Positions 25,715 to 47,958 of a DNA stretch of 64,000 bases are shown piece by piece. The position numbers were made by a program, and so were the translations under genes. The stretch's first letter is position 1. Every line of letters begins with the position of its first letter. Origin of the DNA: Ficedula albicollis (taxonomy: Eukaryota > Chordata > Aves > Passeriformes > Muscicapidae); assembly GCF_000247815.1 (NCBI RefSeq), contig NW_004775929.1:407328-471327 (forward strand), given 5' to 3'. The notes under the pieces are model-generated. The model did not search any database and was not told the origin of the DNA. It saw only the letters and a program-made list of their open reading frames with translations.

Positions 25715-26968
25715 CTATAAAGTACCGATGCAGCTGAAGATATTTCATTTGTGCAACCACTTCATCCTCTCCACTACTGCTCTTCTTAAAGCAATTGCCT
25801 AAATTTTCCTGCTCAGAGTGAAAACATTTTGAAAAGTCTTAATGTGCTCAATCTGAGGATAAGAATCTCTGCTTATAAACTGCTGGGAAATTTTTAATTT
25901 CAATGAAAAGACTGGAACAGGTCTGCAATATTATTTGGGCCAAGCATAGCCTACAGTGAAATTCCTTTTCCAAAGTATTTGGAAATTTATTCAGCACTCA
26001 TTAATATATTTTGTTTATAAAAAATAAGAAGGTGAAGGTTTTCTAGCAATAAAAAGCAGAGCATTTCAGATAGGTATTGGAACTGATTTTCAACTCCTCT
26101 GGAATTTGTCCACCATTTTATCCAGAAAGAAATTTATAAACACTCTTTATTCAGAAAGGCAGAATTTTACAGCTTTTTTCTCACGGGTGAAAATTATTAA
26201 TAAGGTAGGAAGGTGAAGACAACTCATACCATTACAGGTTCTTTGTTTTAAAAGAAAAAAGTTTTTTATTTGGGCAGGAAAGAAAGACAACAAGGCAAAA
26301 TGAAAATTAGAAGGGGATGTTCATGGTAAAAAGGAAATTTAAGTCCTGAAATACTTTTGACTATATATGTGGCCTGGATGAAAAATGTAACTGCATGGAA
26401 TAATTTTAGATAGAAGAGGTGAATTTTCATGTGTTGAATTGAAACCATTAGTACCTGGATGCTTTTTATGCTCAATGGAGACCTGCAGAGGACCTGTAGC
26501 TACAGTCAGAAGAACAGGCACCTTAGCAACCTTCAGCGGTAAAAATTATTTCCTCTCCCACAAGGTAGGAGTGAAATGCACATATTTAATGCAGAAAATA
26601 TCTAACAATCCAGATTTAAAAAAAAATATATCGTCTTTATTTCCATTCCATTGAAGAAACTTAAATTAGATTTAGTACAAATCTGATTTTTTGTTTCTAG
26701 GCAAAAAATGGTTGACCCAAAACAAGAAAATATGAGATTATTGTTGTGATTTTTGAAATGGATTGGAGTTAACCAGTCATCCAAATTTGATGAAATTCTG
26801 GATATGTTAAATTTCACTCTTGAGAAGGTAGCAGATGGGCCTGGTAAACCCATGATAGTCTTCCAAGGCTCCATGTCATTGATGAGATCTCTGTATACAG
26901 CTCTTCCTTAAGAAAATAACCAACCAAGAAATCCTTCCACAGCTCTTGTGTCTGGTAAAAGTAATCAC
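25715..26968 (+). repeat. 1254-bp direct duplication, copy A
   Basis: From CTATAAAGTACCGATGCAGC to GTAAAAGTAATCAC, repeated 1957 bp downstream in the same orientation. The constant offset shows no indels. I found one substitution: T at 26856 versus C at 28813. The content is AT-rich noncoding, and paired reading frames in the two copies are shadows of the same DNA. Confidence 0.95.
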
Positions 26969-27671
26969 AGTAAAACCCACAGGAATTTCTAAATGCATGA
27001 AAGCACAATAATATTTTTTTTTCTGTATTCCTGAAGCATTTTACAGTGATATGTGACAATTTGGAGCTTCAGTGACCTCTTGAAAGAAGGTGCTGTTTAT
27101 TGGAAGAGGGCAGTAGCATTTTTCCAATTACAGAGGTGTAAATTAATAAAATTTTAGGTACTGCTGCTTGACAGGAACCAGGTGAGTGGCTGCAACAGGG
27201 GTGGTGAATATGTGGAACCCGGAATTCTGCTCTGAATCCCCTGCTGTGAAAACTTCTTTACTGACCTGGAAAACAGAAATGCAAAGGGTATTGACTTTGC
27301 CACAAGATAAGGGCCTCTGGTATGTATTTAGTATTTGCACACACACAGCTCCAGAAATAGAAGCCTTGATATCTTACTTTAGATCTAGGCAGGAAGGATT
27401 TTACCATTCTGTGAAAAAATTAAATGTGTCACAGCAAGTTTCCATCCCAAATCTTCATCAACACTGTTTAGTTCACATTCTTGAGCATTTGTGTGCTCAA
27501 AAATCAATAAATATGTGGAAAAAATTGATTTTTTTTTTTTTTAATATTTCAAGTAGTTTTCCCTCAGTGTGAACATTTTGGGTAATGTTTTTGTGTGGCA
27601 CTGCACAAAAGCTGAGGTTATGTCAACAGAAAGACTCTAAAGTCTTTGGACAAACCCCTCTTCTAAAATAA
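26969..27671. other. Unique noncoding DNA between the two 1254-bp copies
   Basis: It contains a 128-codon frame at 27186-27572 with no motif, signal peptide or family resemblance that I can see, ending in a Phe run encoded by T13. I do not call it a gene. Confidence 0.55.
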
Positions 27672-29914
<2,243 letters not shown>

Positions 29915-30011
29915 AAAATAAAATAAAATAAAATAAAACAAAATATAAAATAAAATAAAATAAAATAAAATAAAATAAAATAAAATAAAATAAAATAAAA
30001 TAAAATAAAAT
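29915..30011 (+). repeat. (AAAAT)n pentanucleotide microsatellite
   Basis: About 19 AAAAT/TAAAA units with one AAACA interruption near 29937-29945. It continues into the A/C-rich tract at 30012. Confidence 0.93.
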
Positions 30012-30232
30012 TTAAAAAAATCAAATAAAAAAAAATCAAATAAAATCCCAAACTCAACTCAACCCAAACCAAAACAAACAAACCCCAAAACAAAAACAAA
30101 TAAGCAAAACCCAACACAACCCCCTAAAAAACTCACAAACACCAAAAAAACCCAGCCAAACAAAAAAAACACCCAAAAACCAAACCAAAACCAAAAACCC
30201 CAAAATAAACAAAAAAACCCCCATCCAAGACC
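30012..30232 (+). repeat. A/C-rich low-complexity tract
   Basis: About 220 nt of almost only A and C (AAACC, CAAAAC, AACCCC groups). Read from the other strand it is the same T/G type as the tracts at 9.2, 16.4, 46.5 and 46.8 kb. Confidence 0.85.
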
Positions 30233-32660
30233 AAACAGCTGAATATGGGGTTTTCACACATTTTTTTGCTCATGTAGATGGAGAGGAGCCATTAATGTTG
30301 ATTTTCACTTTGGGTCTTTTTTAATATTTCAAAAATTGTTACATGGGTGGGAGATTAAGGTAGGGTATGAAAAATTCCAGCCTCTCTTTCTGCTCCAATT
30401 GAAAGAAAGTAGAAATTATTTTTGGCTGATCCAAATAAAATATGTGGGCCAACAATGAAAAAAAATATTTTTGCAGCTGTATTAGTGGACAAAAGGAGAG
30501 TTTGGAAAAAGGCAGGTAATGCAGAAGAAGATATAAAAGCCAATTACATCAGGCAAAAATATTATGTCCATATAGAAGCCCTTTGTGCTGACTGAATCAA
30601 AAAATCCCCTGTATCTAGATTTTTCAAAGAAGAACACAGTGATTACTCAAATTATTTTGTTTATGACTGACATGCTGAGTTTTTTGTGCTGTATGTGTTA
30701 TTGATGGGGACACGGAAAGCAAGAGATTTCATAAAAACTGAAACACAATTAGTGAGGAGAATTGAAGGACTCCCTTTTTTTACATGAAGTATCTCTTAAA
30801 ATTGTACTTTTTAAAAGAAAATTTTCTCCAAAGAAACCTTCAGGACTGCCAGGAAGTGTGAGTGGTTGAAATACAGGGGAATCTAGCTAACTTTGTCTAA
30901 ATTAAAAGTTCCTGACTAGATAAGTTGATTTCAGAATAAAGCCAATTTTTTGTAGCTTTTCTCCTTTGTGCAGGTATTGTTCACTCTGTAGTAATTGTCC
31001 CTACACTTTAGTTGCCTTTGGTAAGACTAATTTTAAGAAGTGCCTTGGAATTGAACTTTAATAAATATAAATTCAGGTCAACTAAAGCACTCTGCAAAAT
31101 CATGCTGAGCGAAACTCTTTAGCAGAGCAAATATAGAGAATAGATAATATTTCCTATCACTCCTGCCTTGGTTATTGCTGTGGTATAAATATATGTTAAT
31201 TTTTCTATATAACCCTCCATTTTTAATAATTTTTTTTTTAGATTTTTGAACAGTACTTTTCAGCTCCTGGACAATTAGATCTTTGTAGTTATCCTATCAA
31301 AAAATAACAAGAGTCTAATTTGAATGGTGAACATTAAAATGCACACAGCTCTTAAACTACCTATTAGTATGATAATTGCAGTACTCTGTACTTATAGGCT
31401 TGGAAAGAGCAGCTATTATTAGATATTAATCTGGTGGTGGCATCACATAATACATGCTAACCACCACACAAAAATAGATTATCTTACATTAATTATGTGA
31501 ATTGCTCTGAAAAGGCTCTCAGCCTTTCTCTCTTCCAGCAAACATGACACAGGCACAAAGGACGCTCTTTTTCAGTTGGAGGCACTTAAAATATGTTGAA
31601 GAGGGGGTGTCAAAATAAAGCCCAGGGGCTGTTATCTTGCCTCGTGCCCAACACAAGAGCTATTACACAGTGAATTGCTCACATGTTCCCAATCCTCTGC
31701 CAGAAACACTTCAAGATAATTTTTGGAAGGTCCTCAGGTACAAATATGCCTTTGAGGCACTCGTTTCAAAGCCTCAAGTAGGATGCTGAGTAGCACCTGC
31801 TGCTACGGGTGGGGAAAAAATTGCAGGGTGGGTTAAACTAGAAAAATAAAAGTCCTAAAAAGTGACAGGAAAACCTCAGTGAAAGCGAACACTGCAGTAA
31901 ATATCTGACTGTTTCAACTAGGAAAGAGATCGTGTTAAAAGGAACATATCCTCAGCCTCTGGAAAAGGAAAAGAGACCCCCAAAAATACAGCTGAGAGCT
32001 GCAATATCCATTCCTGACAGGGCACTGTGGGTGTGTGGGTATGTGGAACTCAGATAACCTCACAAGCACCGACATCTTCCAGATAAAAATTTCCCCAACT
32101 TCTAAATGTTCTCCAGCAGAGGAAATGCTTGGAAGCTGGCCTCTGAAAAACTGTGCCTACTTTATAAAGCAAATTAAATCAGCAGATTATTAAGTAGAGG
32201 ATCATATTTTCCCATAAATGAAATACAGTAAATTAATACCACACTTTCCTGATTTTATGGAAATGCCTGAGATTACTCCTGTTGGTTTATTTGCAGAGTG
32301 GGAGCATTAAAATCTTAGTTGAAATGTATGCAAGGAGCAAGCATTTTATTAGCTGGTTTAAACTCTTACAACTCAACTTCAAGGACAATACAAGAGTTTA
32401 AATTCTTCTACCAGCTTCAGTAATCCAAAAGTTCAATCAAGGTATTCAATTAATATGTTTAATAATTATGCTCTCTCTCTCTCTTCTTATATATATATTT
32501 AATTGTGGGGTTTATATTTCTTATAATTTTTCTTCAGGAAAAAAACCAAAACAAAATCAAACCAACAAAAATCCCTCACATCTCCAGCTTCCACTAAGAC
32601 TTCACCCCAAATCCACACAAGATTCCCTTTTCTGAAGACAGAGTAATTTTAAAAGTTTTT
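30233..32660. other. AT-rich noncoding stretch
   Basis: No gene or transposon recognised. The stretch 31400-31685 has balanced composition and motif-like words and is noted as possible conserved noncoding DNA. A short CT repeat followed by TA repeat lies at about 32469-32498. Confidence 0.55.
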
Positions 32661-32704
32661 GATAATATTTTCAGATATTTTTGATAATATTTTCAGATAT
32701 TTCA
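32661..32704 (+). repeat. 22-bp tandem duplication
   Basis: GATAATATTTTCAGATATTT with flanking T bases occurs at 32661 and again at 32683, two perfect copies. Confidence 0.9.
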
Positions 32705-32729
32705 CAGGTTTCTAAGGTGCCCGGATCTG

Positions 32730-39324
<6,595 letters not shown>

Positions 39325-39373
<49 letters not shown>
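39325..39373 (+). repeat. A49 homopolymer
   Basis: 49 uninterrupted A between CTAGC and TCAAATG. Unlike the G runs it is plausible native DNA, as a slipped poly(A) tract. It could also be a place where neighbouring contigs were joined. Confidence 0.85.
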
Positions 39374-39376
<3 letters not shown>

Positions 39377-39454
39377 AATGATGCTTTTTTGCTAATCTGA
39401 ATTGGTTTTGGTTTATCTCCCCTCCTACCTGCATTTCTCTTAGCAGGGGATGAA

Positions 39455-39642
39455 GAGAGAAGGAATTTCTTCACTGAGATCAATGTCAAGGCTTGTAGTG
39501 AGCTCAGGGAGGTGCTGGGTCACCTGGAGATGTTCAACAAACACTGGCATTCAGCGTTCTGCTCTGCTTGACATGGTGGAGATTGGTAAAAATTGGATTT
39601 GATCATCCTGGAGGTTTTTTCTGCAGTTCTGTGATTTCACAG
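39455..39642 (+). mobile_element. Degraded CR1 LINE 3' end, sense
   Basis: Landmarks of the CR1 3' end survive in order: GAAGGAATTTCTTCACTGAG, a GTCAAGG word, CTCAGGGAGGTGCTGGGTCA, CCTGGAGATGTTCAA, ATTGGATTTGATCATCCTGG and a TTCTGTGATTTCACAG tail. Many substitutions and short indels make it older than the copy at 22.4 kb. Confidence 0.72.
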
Positions 39643-40822
39643 ATTTTTCAAAATCCAAGTCTTTAAAAGTGTCTGATGTGGAAGAGTTTCTCTCTCTTGT
39701 GTTCTTCTCATGTCTGTTCATGTTCTGAGAGGGGGGCACTTTGTGCTCCTTTATATAATCCCTGTATTGGCATTTTCAGGAGCAAGGTGATAGAACTGCC
39801 TCCTGTGCAGAGGCCACCCCTGCTTGGAAGGGTTGGTAAATATCTATTTTTATTTTCTTATATACAAGAACATGTTCCTAGATATTTTTGAATGTGCTAC
39901 AAAAAAACTTGAGGCATCCTAATCTTGCTTTGTGCAGCTAAAGGTTCACGTTTCCAAGTGTGCTCTTTGGAGGAATTTCTGGCTGATTATCTGTAAAATT
40001 CCTGTGAAAATATGTGACACTGATATAGGGATTAATGCTGAAGGCAGGTACTCAGGACATGTGGATAAAGTAGTTTTTCCCCTGGTGTTTTATTGCTGTT
40101 GAAATACATTCAGCCACCACTGGGTGCCAAACCAACTCTGAGGTTGGTTCACTCCAAAGGCAGACATCACTCCAAGTTCTCAACTTCTCTGCTTTTTAAA
40201 GACACTCTCAGGCTGGCTGACTTGTGCTGGTTAAACATTGACAGACACAATCTGGAGGATTATGAAGCATGCACTTTGATCAGCAGAGCTCTTCCATGCA
40301 CATCTAAATTTAGCTCAATTTCTGGGCCTCCTGAGATGTGAATATCAATCAAATCTTACTGGAACAGATATCTTTTGCCATAGCAGTCCCATATACTATC
40401 CCAAAATCTCAAATCAATTGTGTTAGAGAATCCACTTTTTAAAAAATTTTTTAAATTTTTATGTTTTTCTTTTTTGTTTGTTTTTTTTTTTATGGAAAGG
40501 ACCCAACCTGTTGTTCACTTAATCTGGTCCTTCCCTGAGCTCCTGATCTCACCTAAGTAATTTTTTCCCCTTGCCTGTTCCTATATTTCCTATGCTTTAT
40601 GCCACAAAATGTGAGTGGGAGTCTTCAGAAGTTTTTCATTTTTTTTGCTATGATTTCATGAATTATTGTTAAATTTGTGGTCATGTCAATGCATGCACAA
40701 ATATACAGAGTATGTGTTTTTTGTGGTTATTGAAAATATAATTACTTACAAAGAGATGAGCAGAGGTTAATACCAAAATAAATAAAATGCTGAAAAGAAA
40801 ACTATGGGAGGCCTAATATAAA
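39643..40822. other. Noncoding stretch
   Basis: No recognised element. A T-rich low-complexity patch lies at about 40436-40492. Confidence 0.55.
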
Positions 40823-41228
40823 CACCAAGCTTGCACCATACAACTCTTGGGAAAAAATGAGTGAATGAATGAATGAATAAATATATAAATAAAATGCTTC
40901 CAGGCGTCCCTTTAAACCTCAACCTTTGTTTCCTTCTTTTAAGTGCAAGCTTTAAATACTATTATTCTTTCTATAGCTATTGCTTCTTTTTATCTTTTTT
41001 GCACCAAGCTTGCACCATGCAACTCTTGGGAAAAAATGAGTGAATGAATGAATGAATAAATATATAAATAAAATGTTTCCAGGCATCCCTTTAAACCTCA
41101 ATGAATAAATATATAAATAAAATGCTTCCAGGCGTCCCTTTAAACCTCAACCTTTGTTTCCTTCTTTTAAGTGCAAGCTTTAAATACTATTATTCTTTCT
41201 ATAGCTATTGCTTCTTTTTATCTTTTTT
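40823..41228 (+). repeat. Compound tandem duplication (179-bp unit, two and a half copies)
   Basis: Unit 1 is 40823-41001, from CACCAAGCTTGCACCAT. Unit 2 starts at 41002 and runs about 100 bp with a few substitutions (CATAC/CATGC, GCTTCC/GTTTCC, GCGTCC/GCATCC). It then jumps, at the AATGAATAAATATATAAATA word, into a third piece (about 41100-41228) that matches the rest of unit 1 exactly, as far as I can read. The (GAAT)n stretch inside each unit is the likely slip or recombination point. Confidence 0.9.
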
Positions 41229-42568
41229 AGAGATATTGGGATGACTGGCCTGTAAATAAAAAATTTCTAAGAGTAAAGGAGCAAATGAGCCACCAATTCT
41301 TATTTTAGCAAGAAAAGGTCTGCAGCAGGAGCACTGCTTTCCCTTTCAGCAATGGGGTCATGGAAAAAATCATTTCACCCAGCAATTTCCATAGCTCAGG
41401 AATTAGGAAAGCCAGAAGGCCTGAAATTGAAGTTATATAATGCCATGAAAGAATATGATTATGTTCTGTTCACACTATGATCTTTGAAAAATACCCATTA
41501 TGGGAGCTAAATATCAATTCAAAAGCGGGTTTAATGGTGGAAGTAAATGTACATGAGCAGATTTTTTTCCGAGCGCACAAGCACCCTAAGAACTCTGAAA
41601 TAAACCTGTGGTGCAGAGGGAGGATCTCAGCGAGGAGCTGTCCTTCTGCAGCCTCATGCTTGCCAAGAACAATTTGGAATTATGTAAGTTTCCAAACTGC
41701 CAAGAAAAAGTGCAGAAAAATGTTGGCTTGAACGTTCAAAAGTGACTGCAGAAACAACACTGTTTTTCAGAAATTTTGGGCACCTCCAGTTTGACAGACC
41801 CTAAAACTGGTATGCTTGGACCCAATTCAAAAACAACGGTAACAGTGGAAATATTTTCCTTGTAAATTCAAGGCATTTGCACATTGAAGGTGGTAGATGA
41901 ATGCTGTTCTTAGAAGTTCTGATAAGTTAATATATTCAGGCAGCATTGTCCTCCTCAGCTTAATATATTTTCCATTGCTTTAAAAAAAAAAAAAAATTAT
42001 TTACCATTTTAGTTCATAATCACAGCAGGAAAAAGCTGAATTAAGTTTATTTCAAAAAATAAATAATCAAAATGTTTCTAGAATTACCTTCTATTAGTCC
42101 ATGAGAAGATCTAAACCAGATTTAGAAGTTCATATAATTTATTTTTTTTTAAGCTTGAACCTTTAACCTGATGAGAATTCACTCCTTGATGTGTTACTTC
42201 ACAGTCTGCCTTCTGTTTCCCCTTTGTTTTTTTGGAACTTTGAAGTACTGGTACTGCTGCTTGACTGCATAATGTTGTTTCACCTCTTTGTGCATACTGA
42301 TTTTTCAGGGAATTTAGTGTAGATAAAGATATCTTTACGAGAAGGATCCCAGCACTAATTTCCTATTATATAAATCTCCTTGATGAGCATTTTAATCTAA
42401 TTTCTCATAGAGGTTGTATCTAAAAGTTATGTCTAAACCTTCTTTGTTATTTCTACTAGGTATCCATTTTCCTGACATCCAGCCTGTGACTCTTAAAAAT
42501 GGAGCACTAACAATTATTTACTTTCTTCTGCACTTTCTTGCTGCTTTCATCACTATTGTTTTGTCACC
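41229..42568. other. AT-rich noncoding stretch
   Basis: Only short homopolymers seen (A14 near 41982-41996). Confidence 0.55.
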
Positions 42569-42725
<157 letters not shown>

Positions 42726-44333
42726 CTTTTCTTTTCTTTTTTTTTAAAATTTTCTGCTCTGGTTTGGCATTTTGACAATATCCCTATTGTAGAACTGTGC
42801 AGTTTTACATAAATACCTAAAGTAATTTACACATTTTTGTGTATCTTTGCTTCCACTCTGCTGCTGTCTACAGTTTCACAGAATATTTTGGGAGTTCCTT
42901 CAATGCACAGCGTGGGACAGTGTGCAAAATACAGAATAAATGCCAACAAGTTATTATGACCCCAAGAAAAATGACTTCTTGTCACTAACACCGAGATTTG
43001 TGTGACCTCCCACAGTCCACCAAAGACCTTTCCCTACTTTAAAGGATCATTTACTTGGAAATAGAAATGGTGACATGAATACCTAAATTACCAGAATCTT
43101 TAGGCACAAGAAATTGCATTCTTTGGAGAAGTAAATCTTGCCTAATATATCATATTGCATACCTACTCTCTAAAGGACTTTGATGCATCTATTTGTTCCA
43201 TTGCAAGTGATTTTGGTAGAGAGTATCAAGGAATACCCTTCTCATCAAAAGACACTATCACAGTAATGTCTTTGTTCCCTTAACCATGTAATTATTCTGT
43301 TTCAAAATAATTAGGATTACTTTAATATCAAGTGGTAGATTGATCACACTTCTGTCCTGACTTAAGATTCTTGAATTCACAAATGATAAAACAATTAATT
43401 TAGTCTTCCTAGCAGTATTTTTATCTATGAGATTGCTTTCTTTGACGAGAACAAAATGAAAATGTTGTAAAAAAATGGTTAATTGAAGATCATCAAAAAT
43501 TTGAAATACAAAATAGGTATAGGTGTTTTGACTTCAATGTATTTTAAATATAAAAAATACTATTTTAGGCTCAAAATCGCATAAATTCTTTTGGCACTGT
43601 ACAGCCCTGACTATTATTTGCTGACTGTTGCTTGCAAGAATTATGTGTCAAGGTTATTCCTTTCTTCCCTTTAAAAGTGAAGGGTGTCAGTGGGACCTTC
43701 ACTGGACTGCCACAGCTTCTCAAATATAACATTCAGGATTCTAAAGACAATTTTTGAACTTGAATCCTGTATATTAGCCGTGTTAAGAAAGTCCAATGAC
43801 TTAAACAAATGGCTTAATTTACAGAATTTTCCCAAAATTTCATGTCATGGAGCGTAATCCCTCTTATGCTCATCCCTACATGAACCTTTCCCCTGCATAA
43901 AATTTGTCATGAGAGTTGCCATTTAAATTGATCTTCACTGAATAAAGCAGATGGCATGGGAGTCTAGATTTCTGTCCACTTCATGAGAAATTGGATATAC
44001 ATTAATGATCCCATCTATAGAGAGAATAAAAAGAGGGGCAGTTTAACTCACAGAGCCATATTCAACCCTGTGGCAAGACTGCACAGCTGAAAGTTTATTT
44101 CTTCCTTGTCAGTTGTGATTTTGGCCTAAGACTTGGGTTTAATTTATGTGAGTAACTAGGAGAATGTTGTTATTTGGACAAGTGTAAGTGTAATGTGTAA
44201 GTGAGGTATCCCAGTAGCTGCTTTTCCACCACTTCCACTATTTTAAAAATATTCACTTCCAGAAATTATGCTCTTTGCTGTTGAAGAACAATGAAAGCAA
44301 TATTTATATCAAGCCAGCTGTTTAATTTGCCAC
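42726..44333. other. AT-rich noncoding stretch
   Basis: No gene or repeat family recognised. Confidence 0.55.

Positions 44334-45935
<1,602 letters not shown>

Positions 45936-46001
<66 letters not shown>
45936..46001 (+). other. Suspected assembly gap: G66 next to adapter
   Basis: G run of 66 after TTTAAACACTT. The last G can also be counted as the first base of the adapter sequence that follows. Confidence 0.87.
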
Positions 46002-46021
46002 CTGAACCGCTCTTCCGATCT
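46002..46021 (+). other. Illumina paired-end adapter remnant
   Basis: CTGAACCGCTCTTCCGATCT is the insert-side end of the older Illumina paired-end adapter/primer 2.0, and the G before it also matches (21 of 21). It points rightward, so the genomic insert begins at 46022 (AAACTCATAG). This is laboratory sequence left on a contig end, not bird DNA. Confidence 0.97.
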
Positions 46022-46454
46022 AAACTCATAGTTCCAAACCAACAAATGTTAGACATATATATATTAGAATTATGATATTTCTCAGTATTAGTTGAGCTTC
46101 TTTACCTACCACTATTCACTTGTCTGGTATGAAGATTCTTAGAAATTTGTTTATAAATTCTGGTTTTCAGGGTAATGCATGTTAGTTCATGTGTTCAGCA
46201 TGGTTTTATTTCCAAAATGGCTCAAGGGCAATAAAAGGTTAATGAGCAGTTAATGGAATAGTTGAAATATACATGAATGACCAAATGAGCAATATCATAA
46301 GAATTAATTATGTAAGTTTTATCAAGTGCTTTGTGGTAACTTGGCCTTTCACTGAGTGTAAGAATGAGTGACAACCAGGAAATTGAATAAAAGCATTATT
46401 TTCTAGGTATAGAAGTATAAGTTTAAAGGGCTATCAGGGCTAAGGTGCTTTTTG
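46022..46454. other. AT-rich noncoding stretch
   Basis: Nothing recognised. Confidence 0.5.
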
Positions 46455-46495
46455 TTCATCTGGTTTTTGAGGGTTTTTTTGGGGTTTTTTTTTTG

Positions 46496-46528
<33 letters not shown>

Positions 46529-46537
46529 TTTTTTTTG

Positions 46538-46568
<31 letters not shown>

Positions 46569-46600
46569 AGTTTGTTTTCCATTTGTTTTCTCTGACATTT
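46455..46600 (+). repeat. T/G-rich low-complexity tract containing a G29 run
   Basis: T runs separated by GGG/GGGG, then TTGTT and G29 (46498-46526), then T10 G T-rich sequence. The word T(n)GTT occurs on both sides of the G29, so this run too may hide a small gap or misjoin in a true T/G-rich tract. Confidence 0.75.
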
Positions 46601-46779
46601 GACTCCCTTCATGAGATGTTTCAGATATCTTTACATACCTCATACCAAGAAATGAAGGTCTTGTTCTCCAAAAGCTTTTGAACAACACAGGGTGACTGCA
46701 TGAAAGCAGCAACAATCACCATGGATTAAAAAAAAAATCTTCCTGTTCTCTCCATGCTGGATAAGTTCAGTTATTTGTG

Positions 46780-46860
46780 GAGTTTATTTGGCCTTTTTTT
46801 ATTACCTTTGGGGTTTTTGTTTTTTGGTTTTTTTTTAATTTGTTTTGGTTTTTGTTTTCA
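46780..46860 (+). repeat. T/G-rich low-complexity tract
   Basis: GGGGTTTTTG and GTTTTGG-type units with T runs, similar to 16441-16565. Confidence 0.75.
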
Positions 46861-47394
46861 AAAGCCCAACCAATTTGTTACTTTTTAATGTTTTCCCGTG
46901 CTTATATCTTAATTAATCATCTTTTTCTGTTTCAGTAAAGTCTCTTATATGATATAGTTTCTATGGCCCAAATGAATTCCCAGAAATCCTTTCTCTAGAA
47001 TTCTTCCTTTATTACATTTTAAAACTGAAACACATTTCCTTTAATGAAGGCCCAAGATTTACTGCAAATGTTCACAGATAAACCTGAAGTACATGAAGTT
47101 TCTTGGGGAAGAACATAATTTATGGAGATAATTTCCTATTTAATATGTCTCTAATTCACCTGGCACTCCTTCATCAAGTCCATCATATTTTCAAAGCTGA
47201 AGCCAGTGACACTTTCCAGAATATGTTTCCTGGTGAGTTCAGCTGTGAATTATTGGGCCTCTCACCTGGAAAAATTAATCCTGCTGCTCCTTTGGGTATT
47301 CTCAGACACCTTTATTGAGAATTTCAAAGAAATTACACAGCTCCTTTGCAGTGGTTCTGGGGGTTTCTGGAGCCTGAAAACAAGTGTTTTGTCA

Positions 47395-47676
47395 CCCTGT
47401 TACAACTGCTGGTGATGCCACCCACCCTAAACACTTCTTGATTTTTCAAGAATAAATCCCAGCTGTTCAACAGCTGGTGCAACATGAGCTTCCTCTGAGC
47501 AGCATTTCCATTAGTTTCAGCACAGGATCAATTTTTTACAGCTACAGTGGGTTTTTTCCCCCACTTTTATTAAGGAAAAAAATATGATTTTGCATGGAGA
47601 TTAAGAGACAGGGGTGAAACTACCTGCACTGGCAGAAATAAAACAAACATCCCTGTCTTTATAATCTGATAAAAAA
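47395..47676 (+). repeat. 282-bp tandem duplication, copy A
   Basis: From CCCTGTTACAACTGCTGG to ATAATCTGATAAAAAA, followed without spacer by a second copy. About five substitutions and no indels separate the copies, so the duplication has diverged and is most likely real. Confidence 0.95.
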
Positions 47677-47958
47677 CCCTGTTACAACTGCTGGTGATGC
47701 CACCCACCCTAAACACTTCTTGATTTTTCAAGAATAAATCCCAGCTGTTCAACAGCTGGTGCAACATGAGCTTCCTCTGAGCAGCATTTCCATTAGTTTC
47801 AGCACAGGATCAATTTTTTACAGCTACAGTGGGTTTTTTCCCCCACTTTTATTAAAGAAAAAAGTATGATTTTGCATGGAGATTAAGAGGCAGGGGTGAA
47901 ACTACCTGCACTGGCAGAAATAAAACAAACACCCCTGTCTTTATAATCTGCTAAAAAA
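47677..47958 (+). repeat. 282-bp tandem duplication, copy B
   Basis: Second copy of 47395-47676. Differences include ATTAAGG/ATTAAAG, AATATG/AGTATG, GAGACA/GAGGCA, ACATCC/ACACCC and CTGATA/CTGCTA. Each copy holds a small palindrome, CAGCTGTTCAACAGCTG. Confidence 0.95.

Noticed and set aside
27186..27572. 128-codon frame as a gene
   Set aside because: No recognised domain, no splice or promoter context, ends in a poly-Phe from a T run, and lies between two suspect duplicate copies.
40823..41228. CRISPR-like or satellite array
   Set aside because: Only two and a half copies, no spacers, eukaryotic setting; a local tandem duplication.
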